A DNA stretch of 64,000 nt from DASSUW01 sp963849695 (lineage in GTDB: Bacteria; Actinomycetota; Thermoleophilia; Solirubrobacterales; Solirubrobacteraceae): contig CAWKIT010000019.1 in NCBI GenBank assembly GCA_963849695.1, forward strand, positions 1 to 64,000. The letters run 5' to 3'. The position numbers were made by a program, and so were the translations under genes. Positions 53,152 to 62,657 of this stretch are shown piece by piece (the first letter of the stretch is position 1; the number at the start of each line of letters is the position of its first letter). The notes under the pieces are model-generated. The model was not told the DNA's origin. It saw only the letters and a list, made by a program, of their open reading frames with translations, and did not search any database.

Positions 53152-54452
53152 GCGACCGCCGACTCGGAGACGCGGTCCTCCTCCCAGTCGATGCGGGCGG
53201 CGTCGGACCGGTCGAGCACCATCGGGCCGCGCGTGCTCGAGAACCTGTCCCAGCCCCAGTCGAGGAACCCCTCGACCCGGTTGCGCACTCCCGTCATCAG
53301 CGTGGCGTGGACTCCGAGCCAGGCGGCGTGCGCGATCGCGCCGTGCAGCTCGTGGCGATGCGCCCCGACCTCGGCGATCGCGGCGCCGCGCCCGATCATG
53401 GCCATGATCCCCTTGTCGTGGTAGTGGAACGGCTTGCGCGGCTCGCCGGCGAAGTCGGCGAGCAGGTTGTCGGCGGCCCAGATCCCGCTCTGCTGAGCCA
53501 CCGAGCCGAGCTGTGGCAGGTAGTGGCCGTCCGGGCCGGGGATGTTGGCGACGTCGCCGACCGCGTACACGTTCGGCGCACCGTACACGCTCAGATCCGC
53601 CTGCACGTTCACCCGGCCGCCCGCGCCCTGCTCGAGGCCGACCGGGGCGGACTTGATGCCGCCTCCCCACACGACGCACCGGGTCGCGATCGTGCTCCCG
53701 TCCGACAGGGTCACGTGACCGGCCCCGACCTCGGTGACCCGGACGCCGAGATGCAGCTCGACGCCCTTGCGCTGCAGGACCTTGGCGACGTAGTCGTGGG
53801 CGGTCTCCGAGAACCCGGAGAGCAGCACGTGCCCGAGGTCGACGAGGTGCACCCGTGCCGCCGAGACCGCGAGATCCTGGAACTCGACGGTCAGGGTGTC
53901 GCGGATCATGTCGGCGAGCGCTCCGGCCGTCTCCACGCCGGTCGGGCCGCCGCCGACCACGACGAAGTTCAGCGCGCCCCGGTCGAGCAGCGACGGGTCG
54001 CGGTCGGCGTCCTCGAACACGCCGAGGATCCGTGAGCGCAGGCGGGTGGCGTCGTCGAGGCTGTAGAGCGGAAACGCGTGCTCCTCCGCGCCCGGTGTGC
54101 GGAAGAAGTTCGGCACCGAGCCGGTCGCCACCACGAGCGCGTCGCCCGTCACGGGATCGCCCTCGGCCATGGTCACGGTCCTCGTGGCGGGATCGACGGC
54201 GGCGACGTCCGCGAGCTTGACGTCGACGTTCGGGTGCTCGCGGAACAGCTTGCGCATCTGGAACGCGATGTCGCTCGGGGCGAGCTGGGAGGTCGCGACC
54301 TGGTAGAGCAGCGGCTGGAACTGGTGGTAGTTGTGGCGGTCGATCAGCGTCACCCGCACGTGCTCGTGATCGGCGAGGCGCCGGGTGCAGCCGAGCCCCG
54401 CCATGCCGGCACCCAGGATCACCACGTGGCTCCGACCGTTCGGGGCGCTCAT
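53148..54452 (-). CDS. ndh: type II NADH dehydrogenase (NDH-2)
   Basis: A 434-residue flavoprotein. The FAD site is HVVILGAGMAGLGCTRRLAD, the NADH site FVVVGGGPTGVETAGALADM, and a third FAD contact NVYAVGDVANIPGP. It passes electrons from NADH to quinone without proton pumping. ATGA overlaps the GMC gene upstream and GTGA overlaps cydA downstream, so NDH-2 and the bd oxidase form a non-coupled respiratory unit. Confidence 0.9.
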   Translation of the reverse strand: MSAPNGRSHVVILGAGMAGLGCTRRLADHEHVRVTLIDRHNYHQFQPLLYQVATSQLAPSDIAFQMRKLFREHPNVDVKLADVAAVDPATRTVTMAEGDPVTGDALVVATGSVPNFFRTPGAEEHAFPLYSLDDATRLRSRILGVFEDADRDPSLLDRGALNFVVVGGGPTGVETAGALADMIRDTLTVEFQDLAVSAARVHLVDLGHVLLSGFSETAHDYVAKVLQRKGVELHLGVRVTEVGAGHVTLSDGSTIATRCVVWGGGIKSAPVGLEQGAGGRVNVQADLSVYGAPNVYAVGDVANIPGPDGHYLPQLGSVAQQSGIWAADNLLADFAGEPRKPFHYHDKGIMAMIGRGAAIAEVGAHRHELHGAIAHAAWLGVHATLMTGVRNRVEGFLDWGWDRFSSTRGPMVLDRSDAARIDWEEDRVSESAVA

Positions 54453-56026
54453 GCGACCGCCGCCTTTCGTACGTCCGCGCCGAGCCGGGCGCCGATCCGG
54501 TCGCCGACGCGCAGCGCATTGGCCATCGCCGTCAGCGCCGGGTTGACGGCGCCGATGCTCGGGAAGAAGCTCGTGTCGACGACGTACAGGTTGTCGACCT
54601 CGTGGGCCCGGCAGTCGACGTCGAGCACCGAGGTGGCGGGGTCGGTCCCGAACCGGCACGTACCGGCCTGGTGCGCGCAGCCCGCGACGGGGATCTCGTT
54701 CTTCAGGTAGGCGTGGCGCGGGATGAGGTGGTGGTGATCGAGGCCGAGATGGCCGAGGATCGACCGCAGGTGCTCGTACAGCTTCTGCTTGGGCACCTCG
54801 TTGTTGGGCGTGTACGAGAGGCCGATGCTCCCGTCTGGCCTCAAGGTGACACGGTTGTCGGGCCGCGGCAGGTCCTCGGTCGAGAGCCAGAAGTCGATCG
54901 CGTGGCGGGCGACCTGGTCGAGCGACCGCGTCGGCGCGAGCTTCGTCTCGACCGGCTTCTCGCCGCGGTACATCGGCGCCGACGACTTGCCGACCATCTG
55001 GATGTTCCCGAGCGGGTAGTCGACGTCGCGGCCGCGGAGGTAGAAGTCGTTGAGCCCGAGCGTCTTCTGGAACACGGTCGGGTTCTCGTCCTTGGACAGA
55101 GCCAGCACGGCCTGGCTGTTGTGGAACATGTAGTTGCGGCCGACCTGCCCGGACCCGTTCGCCAGCCCGTCGGGGTGCCGGTCGGAGGCTGACGCGAGCA
55201 GGAGAGCGGCCGTGTTGGCCGCGCCGCACGACACGACGACGAGATCGCCGCGGAACGTCTCCGTGCCGCCGTCGTGCTCCGCCACCACGCCGGTGACCGT
55301 CGTGCCCGCCGCGTCGGTCTCGAGCCGGACGGCCCGCGCACTGGTGAGCAGCGTGACGTTCGGGTACTCGAGCGCCGGCCGCACTCCGAGCACCTCGGCG
55401 TCGGACTTGGCGTGCACGAGACAGGGGAAGCCGTCGCACGTCGCGCAGCGGATGCAGGTGCTGAACGGCGGGTTCGCGTCGTCGCGCATGACGCCGCACG
55501 GCGCGTGGAAGGGGCGGTAGCCCGCGGCCGCCAGGTCGTCCGAGAGCTTCTGGATGCGCGGCTCGTGCACCAGCGCCGGGAACGGGTACGGCGCGCTCGC
55601 GCGCGGCTCGGTCGGGTCCTCGCCGCGCGCGCCGTGCACGCGGTACATCTGCTCGGCCTCGGTGTAGTACGGCTCCATCTCGTCGTAGCCGATCGGCCAC
55701 GCGGGCGAGACCCCGTCGTGGTGGCTCAGCTCGGCGAAGTCCTCGGCCCGCAGGCGGTAGAGCGCGGCGCCGTAGAGCTTCGTCGCGCCGCCGACGAAGT
55801 AGTGCACCTGCGGCTGGAAGGGCCGGCCGTCGCCGTCGTACCACGTGTCGGGCGACACGTAGCGGTTGTCGACGAACACGTCGTGCGCCGACCAGTTGCT
55901 GGGCTCCCGCGGCAGCCAGTCGCCGCGCTCGAGGAGCAGGATCCGCTTGCCGGTCGAGCCGAGCCGGTGCACGAGCGTGCCGCCGCCCGCGCCGCTCCCG
56001 ATCACGATGACGTCGTATTCACTCAT
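54449..56026 (-). CDS. GMC-family flavin oxidoreductase
   Basis: A 525-residue protein. The N-terminal FAD motif is YDVIVIGSGAGGGTLVHRLG; the GMC region is VHYFVGGATKLYGAALYRLR; a Cys-rich stretch is STCIRCATCDGFPCLVHAKS; the C-terminal GMC_C domain has AGCAHQAGTCRFGTDPATSV, then LDVDCRAHEVDNLYVVDTSF. Such enzymes oxidise sugars or alcohols. It begins with TGATG overlapping the GH15 stop; it may oxidise sugar released by GH15 and feed electrons to the quinone pool. Confidence 0.87.
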   Translation of the reverse strand: MSEYDVIVIGSGAGGGTLVHRLGSTGKRILLLERGDWLPREPSNWSAHDVFVDNRYVSPDTWYDGDGRPFQPQVHYFVGGATKLYGAALYRLRAEDFAELSHHDGVSPAWPIGYDEMEPYYTEAEQMYRVHGARGEDPTEPRASAPYPFPALVHEPRIQKLSDDLAAAGYRPFHAPCGVMRDDANPPFSTCIRCATCDGFPCLVHAKSDAEVLGVRPALEYPNVTLLTSARAVRLETDAAGTTVTGVVAEHDGGTETFRGDLVVVSCGAANTAALLLASASDRHPDGLANGSGQVGRNYMFHNSQAVLALSKDENPTVFQKTLGLNDFYLRGRDVDYPLGNIQMVGKSSAPMYRGEKPVETKLAPTRSLDQVARHAIDFWLSTEDLPRPDNRVTLRPDGSIGLSYTPNNEVPKQKLYEHLRSILGHLGLDHHHLIPRHAYLKNEIPVAGCAHQAGTCRFGTDPATSVLDVDCRAHEVDNLYVVDTSFFPSIGAVNPALTAMANALRVGDRIGARLGADVRKAAVA

Positions 56027-57941
56027 CACTTCAGCTCCTCCAGCCGCTCGGCGACGATGATCCGGGCCGCTGCCTGGATCAGCGCCAGGTGCGAGAACGC
56101 CTGCGGGAAGTTGCCGAGATGCCGGGCGGTGTCGGCATCGAACTCCTCGGCGTACAGCCCGAGCGGCGAGGCGACGCGGAGCAGGCGCTCCATCAGGTCG
56201 CGCGCGCGCTGGAGCTCGCCGACGATCGCAAGCGCCGAGACGAGCCAGAACGAGCAGATCAGGAACGTCCCCTCCTTGCCCGACAGGCCGTCGTCGGTCT
56301 CGTCGGTCTTGTAGCGCAGGACGAAGCCGTGCTCGGTCAGCTCCTCCTCGATCGCGAGCACGCTCGCCTTCAGCCGCTCGTCGCCGGGCGGCAGGAACCC
56401 GAACATCGCCGCCAGCAGCGTGGACGCGTCGAGCGCGTCGGTCGCGTAGTGCTGGCGCAGCACGCCGCGTTCGTCGACGCCGTGCTCGAGGATGTCGGCG
56501 CGGATCTCCTCCGCAGTCGCGCGCCCACTTGGCCTGGAGCTCGGCCGCGCCGCGGATCCCGGCGAGCTCCGCCGCGCGGTCGAGCGCCACCCAGCACATC
56601 AGCTTCGACGAGACATAGTGCTGCGGCTCGCCGCGCGCCTCCCAGATCCCCTGGTCGGGCTCGCGCCACACGCGCGCCGCGCCCTCGGCCTGGCTCTCGA
56701 CGATCGGCCACAGCCGCCGCGGCAGCCGCTCGCTGCGGCGCGTGTGCACCAGCACCGAGTCGAGCACGGCGCCGAACACGTCGTTCTGGCGCTGGTCGAA
56801 GGCGCCGTTGCCGACCCGCACCGGCCGCGCGCCCGCGTACCCGGAGAGGTCGTCGCGCGTGCTCTCCGTGAGGTCGCGGCGCCCGTCGATCCCGTACATG
56901 ATCTGCAGCGCGCCGTCCTCGTTGGCCTCGATGTCGGCGACGAACTGCATGAACTCGTCGGCCTCCCAGTCGAGGTTCAGCCAATGCAGCGCCCGCAGCG
57001 TGAACGTGGTGTCGCGCATCCAGGTATAGCGGTAGTCCCAGTTGCGCTCGCCGCCCGGCGTCTCCGGCAGGGAGGTCGTGAGGGCGGCGACGGTGGCGCC
57101 GGTCGGCATGTAGGTCAGGCCCTTGATCGCCAGCGCGGAGCGCAGGATCGGCTGCCGCCAGCGCTGGTCGGGGATCCGCGCCCGCCCGACCCACGACCGC
57201 CAGAAGTGCGCGGTCGCGTCGAGCCGCGCGACGGCATCGGCGGCGTCGGCCGGAGACGTGAAGCCCTCGGCCCAGGACAGCGAGCAGAACAGTCCGCTCG
57301 CCCTCGCGCAGCGTGTGGCGCGCGCGGACGCGGCCGGCCTCGATCCCGAGCGCCATGTCGGTCTGCAGCCGGATCGTCTGGCCGGCGCCCGAGGCGTCGG
57401 CCGCGTGGAGGTCGTCGCCGACCAGTGACCACTCGGCGGTCTCGCGCCCGTAGTCGAACACGGGCTCGCAGATCAGCTCGACCTCCACGCTGCCCTCGAT
57501 GCAGACGGCGGTCCGCACGAGCAGGTGCTCGGCGTCGTCGTCCGCCGGCGGCCGCGTGTGCGGGGTGATCGTGTCGTCGCCCCGCCGCGGGCCCATGACC
57601 AGCGCGTCGCGGACCACGAGCCAGCCCGTCGGCGTGTGCCACGTGGTGCTCAGCACGTTCGTGCCCGGCTCGTACGTGCGGGCCAGCGGGACGTTGATCC
57701 CGAACGGCCCGAGCCGGAACGCGCCTGCTCCGCGGTCGAGCAGGGTCCCGAATACGCTCGGGGAGTCGAACCGCGGCACGCACAGCCAGTCGATCGCCCC
57801 GTCGGGTGCGACCAGCGCGCCCGTATGGCAGTCGGACAGGAACGCGTAGTCGGCGATCGGCGTGAACGGTGATGGCGCGGCGGCGCTCTGGGGCGCGGCC
57901 TGGGTAAGCGGCTTGGCGCCGTCGGTCACGTCAGTGCTCAT
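56026..57941 (-). CDS. glycoside hydrolase family 15 protein (trehalase/glucoamylase-like), two frameshifts
   Basis: Starts at the ATG at 57941 (PIADYAFLSDCHTGALVAPDG, then AIDWLCVPRFDSPSVFGTLL). Near 57293 one extra base shifts the frame; the catalytic block continues as ALAIKGLTYMPTGATVAALT, GGERNWDYRYTWMRDTTFTL and DLSGYAGARPVRVGNGAFDQ. Near 56518 another extra base precedes VLRQHYATDALDASTLLAAM and YAEEFDADTARHLGNFPQAF. Removing both restores one protein of about 638 residues. The family hydrolyses terminal alpha-glucosides, often trehalose in actinobacteria. It would supply glucose to the zwf pathway. Confidence 0.85.
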
Positions 57942-59367
57942 GACGGCACCCACGGCTCGTGCCAGCGCCCGTGACTCGGCGATCAGGTCATCCGCGGCCG
58001 GCGGTCCCCACGCCCCCTTGGCGTACGGGTGCACGGGCGGCGGCGAATCGAGCAGCGGCTGGAGGACGCGCCACGTCTCCTCGACGCTGTCCTGACGCGT
58101 GAACCGTGCGTTGTTGCCGATCATCGCCGCGTGCAGCAGGACCTCATAGGGGGCCGGCTCGTCCTCGGCTCCGCCGCCGAACTCGACGTCCATCGGCAAC
58201 TGCTCAGGGTCCACCGCCTCGCCGCGCTGGGCCGCGACGAGCATGCGGACGCCGGTCGAGGGATCGAGCCGGATGATCAGCTGGTCGGGCTCCGGACGGC
58301 GGAGCTGCGCCGCGAAACCGAGCCGTGGCGGTGACTGGAAAACCAGCCGCACCTCGGTCTGCGTGACCGGCAGGCATTTGCCCGTGCGAATGAAGAACGG
58401 CACGTCGGACCAGCGCCAGTTCTCGATGTGCAGTTGCAGCGCAGCATACGTCTCGGTGTTCGAATCGGGCGCGACGCCGTCGATCTGACGGTAGCCGGCG
58501 TGCTGCCCCCGTACGTATTGCACCGGGTCGGCGTCCGGCATGGCGCGGAAGACGCTGAACAGCGAGTCCTTGAGGACGCCCGGTACCGCCGCCTGCCGGC
58601 GGCTCCATCGCCGCGGCGCCGACGACCTGCATCAGATGGTTGACCACCACGTCCCGGACCGCGCCGACCGGGTCGTAGAAGTGGCCGCGGTCGTCGACCC
58701 CGAAGTCCTCCGCCATCGTGATCTGGACCGACGACACGTAGTTGCGGTTCCAGATCGGCTCGAACGTCGTGTTCGCGAACCGCAGGTAGAGGATCTCGGT
58801 CAGGCCCATCTTCCCGAGGAAGTGGTCGATCCGGTACAGCTGGGACTCGTCGAGGTGCTCGTGGACCTGCTCGTTGAGCTCGCGCGCGGAGGCGAGGTCG
58901 TGTCCGAACGGCTTCTCGACGACGACGCGCGCGTTCTCCGTCAGCCCGGCGCCGGCGAGGCCCGCGACGACGGTTCCGAACAGGAACGGCGGGATCTCGA
59001 GGTAGAACACAGGCTGCCGGACGGGGCCGATGGCGGCGGCGAGCCGCTTGAACGTCTCGGCATCGCCGAAGTCGCCCTGGACGTAGCTCAGTCGCGACGC
59101 GAAGCGCTCGAAGATCGCGTCGTCGACCGGCCCGCCGGCGGCGATCGCGGCGTGGGCGTGCTCGCGCAGGTCCTCGGGGCTCCAGTCGTCGACCGCGACG
59201 CCGACGATCGGGCAGTCGAGCAACCCGCGCCGCTCCAGCCGGTACAGCGACCGGAACGTCATCACCTTCGCGAGGTCGCCGGTGATGCCGAACGCGACGA
59301 ACACGTCGGCGGGGCGCGGCTCATCGACTCGGGGCGCGGTCGCCCGCGGGTGGGTTGTCGTGGCCAT
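57938..59367 (-). CDS. zwf: glucose-6-phosphate 1-dehydrogenase, two frameshifts
   Basis: From the ATG at 59367: VFVAFGITGDLAKVMTFRSL (NADP site), ARVVVEKPFGHDLASA, QLYRIDHFLGKMGLTEILYL (catalytic His region). Near 58592 the frame changes and resumes as DADPVQYVRGQHAGYRQIDG, then WSDVPFFIRTGKCLPVTQTE. Near 57976 one extra base hides the true C-terminus: without it the frame reads EHGRWHEPWVPS and stops at 57938, overlapping the GH15 ATG (ATGA). As given, the frame reads through into GH15. It makes 6-phosphogluconolactone and NAD(P)H. Confidence 0.9.
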
Positions 59368-59452
59368 ACCGGTACCGAACCTCAACCCGTGCGCGCGGCC
59401 ATCACCCCATGCGGATGAGATTGCCGCCGGAGCACGGCCCACACTTGGTCGC

Positions 59453-60358
59453 ATGGCCGATGCAGGACTCGTCGAGCTCGTCGCGCCGGACGGCGATCTG
59501 ACCGCGCGCTTCGCGGCCGGAGCCGGGATGGTCGGCTGCTCGCTGCGCGAGAGCGGCGAGGAGCTGCTCGGGCTCGGCGGCGGCCTTCCCGCCTACCTCG
59601 ACCACGGCGCCGTGTTCGGGATCCCACTGCTCTACCCGTGGGCGAACCGGCTCGGCGGCTGGGACTACGAGGCATGCGGGATGCGCGTCGAGCTCGACCG
59701 CGGCTCGCCGCTGCTCCACGGCGACGAGCACTGCCTGCCGATCCACGGGGCGCTCGCCGCCGCCTCGGACTGGCGCCTGGTCTCCCACGGCGCCTCCTCG
59801 CTCGTCGCGCGCCTGGACTTCGGTGCCCACCCCGAGCTGCTGGCCGTCTTCCCGTTCCCGCACGTGCTCGAGCTGGCGATCCGGCTCGCGGACGGGACGC
59901 TGACGGTCGCGACGACGGTCACCGCCGGCGAGTCCGAGGTGCCGCTGTCGTTCGGCTTCCATCCCTACCTGGCGCCGCCCGGGGCCGCGCGCGAGCAATG
60001 GCGGGTCGAGCTCCCGGCCAGGACGGCGCTCGAGCTCGACGACCTCGGCCTGCCGACCGGCGGGGCGACCGAGCTCGCCGCCGAGGCGTTCGCGCTCGGC
60101 GACCGCACGTACGACGACCTCTTCGCCGTGGCGCCCGGGTCGCGGTTCTCCGTCGCCGCCGGCAGGCGCCGGGCGACGGTCGAGCTGACCTCCTCATACC
60201 GCTATGCGCAGGTCTTCGCGCCGCCCGATCAGCCTGTCATCTGCTTCGAGCCGATGATGGCGCCGGTCGACGCGCTGCGGAGCCACGAGGGGCTCCGCAG
60301 GGTGCCACCGGGCGGGAGCGCAAGCGCTGCGTTCGCGCTCCGCGTCGAGACTCGCTGA
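59453..60358 (+). CDS. aldose 1-epimerase family protein
   Basis: A 301-residue galactose-mutarotase-fold protein. Motifs are GIPLLYPWANRLGGWDYEAC, LPIHGALAAASDW (catalytic-type His), LSFGFHPYLAPPG and VICFEPMMAPVDALRS (Glu). It interconverts alpha and beta sugar anomers or binds sugar phosphates. It is divergent from zwf with 85 bp between starts, so the two may share control. Confidence 0.87.
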   Translation: MADAGLVELVAPDGDLTARFAAGAGMVGCSLRESGEELLGLGGGLPAYLDHGAVFGIPLLYPWANRLGGWDYEACGMRVELDRGSPLLHGDEHCLPIHGALAAASDWRLVSHGASSLVARLDFGAHPELLAVFPFPHVLELAIRLADGTLTVATTVTAGESEVPLSFGFHPYLAPPGAAREQWRVELPARTALELDDLGLPTGGATELAAEAFALGDRTYDDLFAVAPGSRFSVAAGRRRATVELTSSYRYAQVFAPPDQPVICFEPMMAPVDALRSHEGLRRVPPGGSASAAFALRVETR

Positions 60359-60361
60359 CGG

Positions 60362-60787
60362 TCAGGACCGCTCGCGGTAGTCCCATGACGCCAGGCCGTA
60401 GATGACCAGGACGTCGACCGCGAACAGAGCCAGCGCCGCCAGCGGGAAGGAGGAGATGAAGAGCAGCTGGACCACCGCGTTGCCGCTGGCCGAGATGATG
60501 CCGATCCATCGGCCCCACCCGCGGCGCGACCAGATCCCGAAAGCGGCGACGAGCTGGACGGCGCCGACGACCAGCAGGATCCATCCCCAGGTGTTGAGGT
60601 CGTTGAAGACGACGTACCTGGCGTCCTGGACGAAGAACGTCGAGTTGTCGATCGCCGCGATCCCGTAGATCACGTTCATCAGGCCGACGACGAGGATCAT
60701 GATCCCGCAGAACACGACCCACCCCTGCCCTTCGATCTCGTAGGCGCTCTTCGAGGGGGGGCTCGCGGGCTCGTGCATCTGGGTCAT
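60362..60787 (-). CDS. DUF7144 family membrane protein
   Basis: A 141-residue protein with four membrane spans (GWVVFCGIMILVVGLMNVIY, GWILLVVGAVQLVAAFGIW, WIGIISASGNAVVQLLFISS, ALALFAVDVLVIYGLASW). The NVIYGIAAIDNSTFFV and VFNDLNTWGW segments are family hallmarks. GGAGT precedes the ATG. The function is unknown. Confidence 0.82.
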   Translation of the reverse strand: MTQMHEPASPPSKSAYEIEGQGWVVFCGIMILVVGLMNVIYGIAAIDNSTFFVQDARYVVFNDLNTWGWILLVVGAVQLVAAFGIWSRRGWGRWIGIISASGNAVVQLLFISSFPLAALALFAVDVLVIYGLASWDYRERS

Positions 60788-60887
60788 CGCATCACTCCTG
60801 GTTGGACGGTTGGCTGCAGAGTGCAGCGCGACGGCGCGAGCCGCCTCGTACGAACCGGATGATCTGGGCGGCGTGCGACCGTCGACC

Positions 60888-61571
60888 TCACGCTCGTCGC
60901 CGGCCGACGAGCCCGCCGACCAGCACTCCGATCACCGTGACGAGATAGAGCTGGCCCGCCAGCATCTCGAGGACCGCGAGGCCGCGGCCGACGGACTCGG
61001 CGGCGGTCAGGTCCCCGAACCCCGTGGTGGTCATGACCGTGAAGCTGAAGTACACGCGATCCGCCTGCGATCCGTCGCCGCCCTGCGCGAAGTAGGGGGC
61101 GCTGTCGACGTGCGCGATGAAGCCGATGAGCCAGGCGAACATGAGCCCGAGCTGCAGGTAGATCGCGAGGGCGCCGGCAACCGCCTGCAGCGTGACGCCA
61201 CGCTGCCGGACCAAGCGCACGAGCCCCCCTGCGATCGCGGCCGAGGCGCTGATCGCGGCAGTCGCGCTGAGCGCGGAGACGGTCGCGGGTCCGAGCACCC
61301 CGGCCGCCGCGGCCGCGATCAACAGCACCGCGACGACGCCGACCGCCGCCGCCCTCGTGCGCCGCACCTGCACGCGCTCGCGGCCGGTCGCGACCGCGAT
61401 GAAGAGGGCGAGGGACTCGAACAGCAGCGCCAGCGCGCGCGTCCAGTCCGTGGTCGGCACCATCACGAGGACGACGAGCGCGGCCGCCGCGCAGAGGAAG
61501 ACGGCAACGTAGCGGGCCTCCGGCACCGCCCGCGAGACGTCGTCAGACTCGAGCTCTTCCGCCGCCTGCAC
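60888..61571 (-). CDS. two-pore-helix type potassium channel protein (Ion_trans_2)
   Basis: About 227 residues from the GTG at 61571. Several membrane spans precede a single pore loop, YFSFTVMTTTGFGDLTAAES, with the filter TTGFGD (a GFG variant of GYG), and the last helix LAVLEMLAGQLYLVTVIGVL. No RCK domain is attached. It starts 6 bp after gnd, so it may be part of that transcript. Confidence 0.82.
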   Translation of the reverse strand: MQAAEELESDDVSRAVPEARYVAVFLCAAAALVVLVMVPTTDWTRALALLFESLALFIAVATGRERVQVRRTRAAAVGVVAVLLIAAAAAGVLGPATVSALSATAAISASAAIAGGLVRLVRQRGVTLQAVAGALAIYLQLGLMFAWLIGFIAHVDSAPYFAQGGDGSQADRVYFSFTVMTTTGFGDLTAAESVGRGLAVLEMLAGQLYLVTVIGVLVGGLVGRRRA

Positions 61572-61576
61572 GGCGG

Positions 61577-62614
61577 TTACAGCGACTGCTTTTCCGCGTG
61601 TCCGCCGAACTCCTTGCGCATGGCCGACAGCAGCTTGTTCGCGAACATGTCCAGATCGCGTGACGCGAAGCGCGAATACAGCGCGGTGGTCAGGGTCGGC
61701 GCGGGGACGCCCACTTCTATGGCGGCGATCGAGGTCCAGCGGCCCTCGCCGGAATCCGAGACCCGGCCGGCGAACCCCTCGAGGTCCGGGGAGGAGTGGA
61801 GCGCGCCGGCGGTCAGGTCGAGCAGCCACGACCCCACCACGCTCCCTCGCCTCCAGACCTCCGCCACCTCGGCGACGTCGATCTCGTACCGGTAGTACTG
61901 GGGCTGCGCGAGCGGCGCCGTCTCGGCGTCCTGCTCGCGTCCGCGCACGCCGGCGTCGGCGTTCTTGATGATGTTCAGACCCTCGGCGTAGGCCGCCATC
62001 AGCGCGTACTCGACGCCGTTGTGGACCATCTTCACGAAGTGGCCGGCGCCGTTGGGCCCGCAGTGGTAGAAGCCGTGCTCGGACGGCGACGGCTCACCGG
62101 TGCGTCCCGACGTTCGCTCCGCGGCGTCGACGCCGGGGGCGATCGAGGCGAAGATCGGACTGAGCCGGCCGACCACCTCCACGTCTCCGCCGATCATCAG
62201 GCAGAAGCCGCGCTCGAAGCCCCAGACGCCGCCGCTCGTGCCGACGTCGACGTGATGGATGCCCTTCTCCTTCAGCGCGGCGGCGTGCCGGATGTCGTCG
62301 TGGTAGTACGTGTTGCCCCCGTCGATGATCGTGTCGCCGGGCTCGAGCACGTCGGCCAGCGACGCGATCGTCCGGTCGGTGATCTCGCCCGCGGGGACCA
62401 TCACCCACGCCGTCCGCGGCCGTTCGAGCTTCGCGGCGAACTCCTGCATCGATCCGGCGCCCTCGGCGCCGTCCGCCTCGACGGCGCTGACGGCGTCCGC
62501 CGAGACGTCGTAGCCGACGCAGCGGTGTCCGTCCGCCATCAGGCGCCTGACGAGTCCGGCGCCCATCCGCCCGAGTCCGACCATCCCGAGTTGCATTGGC
62601 GTGTTCGTGGCCAT
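61577..62614 (-). CDS. gnd: 6-phosphogluconate dehydrogenase (decarboxylating, short NAD-type)
   Basis: A 345-residue protein. The NAD site is MQLGMVGLGRMGAGLVRRLM; the substrate region has DGGNTYYHDDIRHAAALKEK, VDVGTSGGVWGFERGFCLMI and GPNGAGHFVKMVHNGVEYAL (catalytic Lys). The length and the missing C-terminal tail mark the GndA-like short class. It oxidises 6-phosphogluconate from the zwf step to ribulose 5-phosphate. pgi lies 43 bp upstream. Confidence 0.9.
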   Translation of the reverse strand: MATNTPMQLGMVGLGRMGAGLVRRLMADGHRCVGYDVSADAVSAVEADGAEGAGSMQEFAAKLERPRTAWVMVPAGEITDRTIASLADVLEPGDTIIDGGNTYYHDDIRHAAALKEKGIHHVDVGTSGGVWGFERGFCLMIGGDVEVVGRLSPIFASIAPGVDAAERTSGRTGEPSPSEHGFYHCGPNGAGHFVKMVHNGVEYALMAAYAEGLNIIKNADAGVRGREQDAETAPLAQPQYYRYEIDVAEVAEVWRRGSVVGSWLLDLTAGALHSSPDLEGFAGRVSDSGEGRWTSIAAIEVGVPAPTLTTALYSRFASRDLDMFANKLLSAMRKEFGGHAEKQSL

Positions 62615-62657
62615 CCTCAGCTCCTTTGGCGCGGATTCCAGCGTTGCGGTTTTCCGG

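Noticed and set aside
56370..58541. Bifunctional G6PDH-GH15 fusion protein
   Set aside because: Removing one base at about 57976 gives the normal G6PDH C-terminus and an ATGA junction with GH15.
61571..61829. N-terminal extension of the potassium channel protein
   Set aside because: The extra 86 codons overlap the gnd 3' end in another frame and read as noise; the GTG at 61571 fits the gene boundary.
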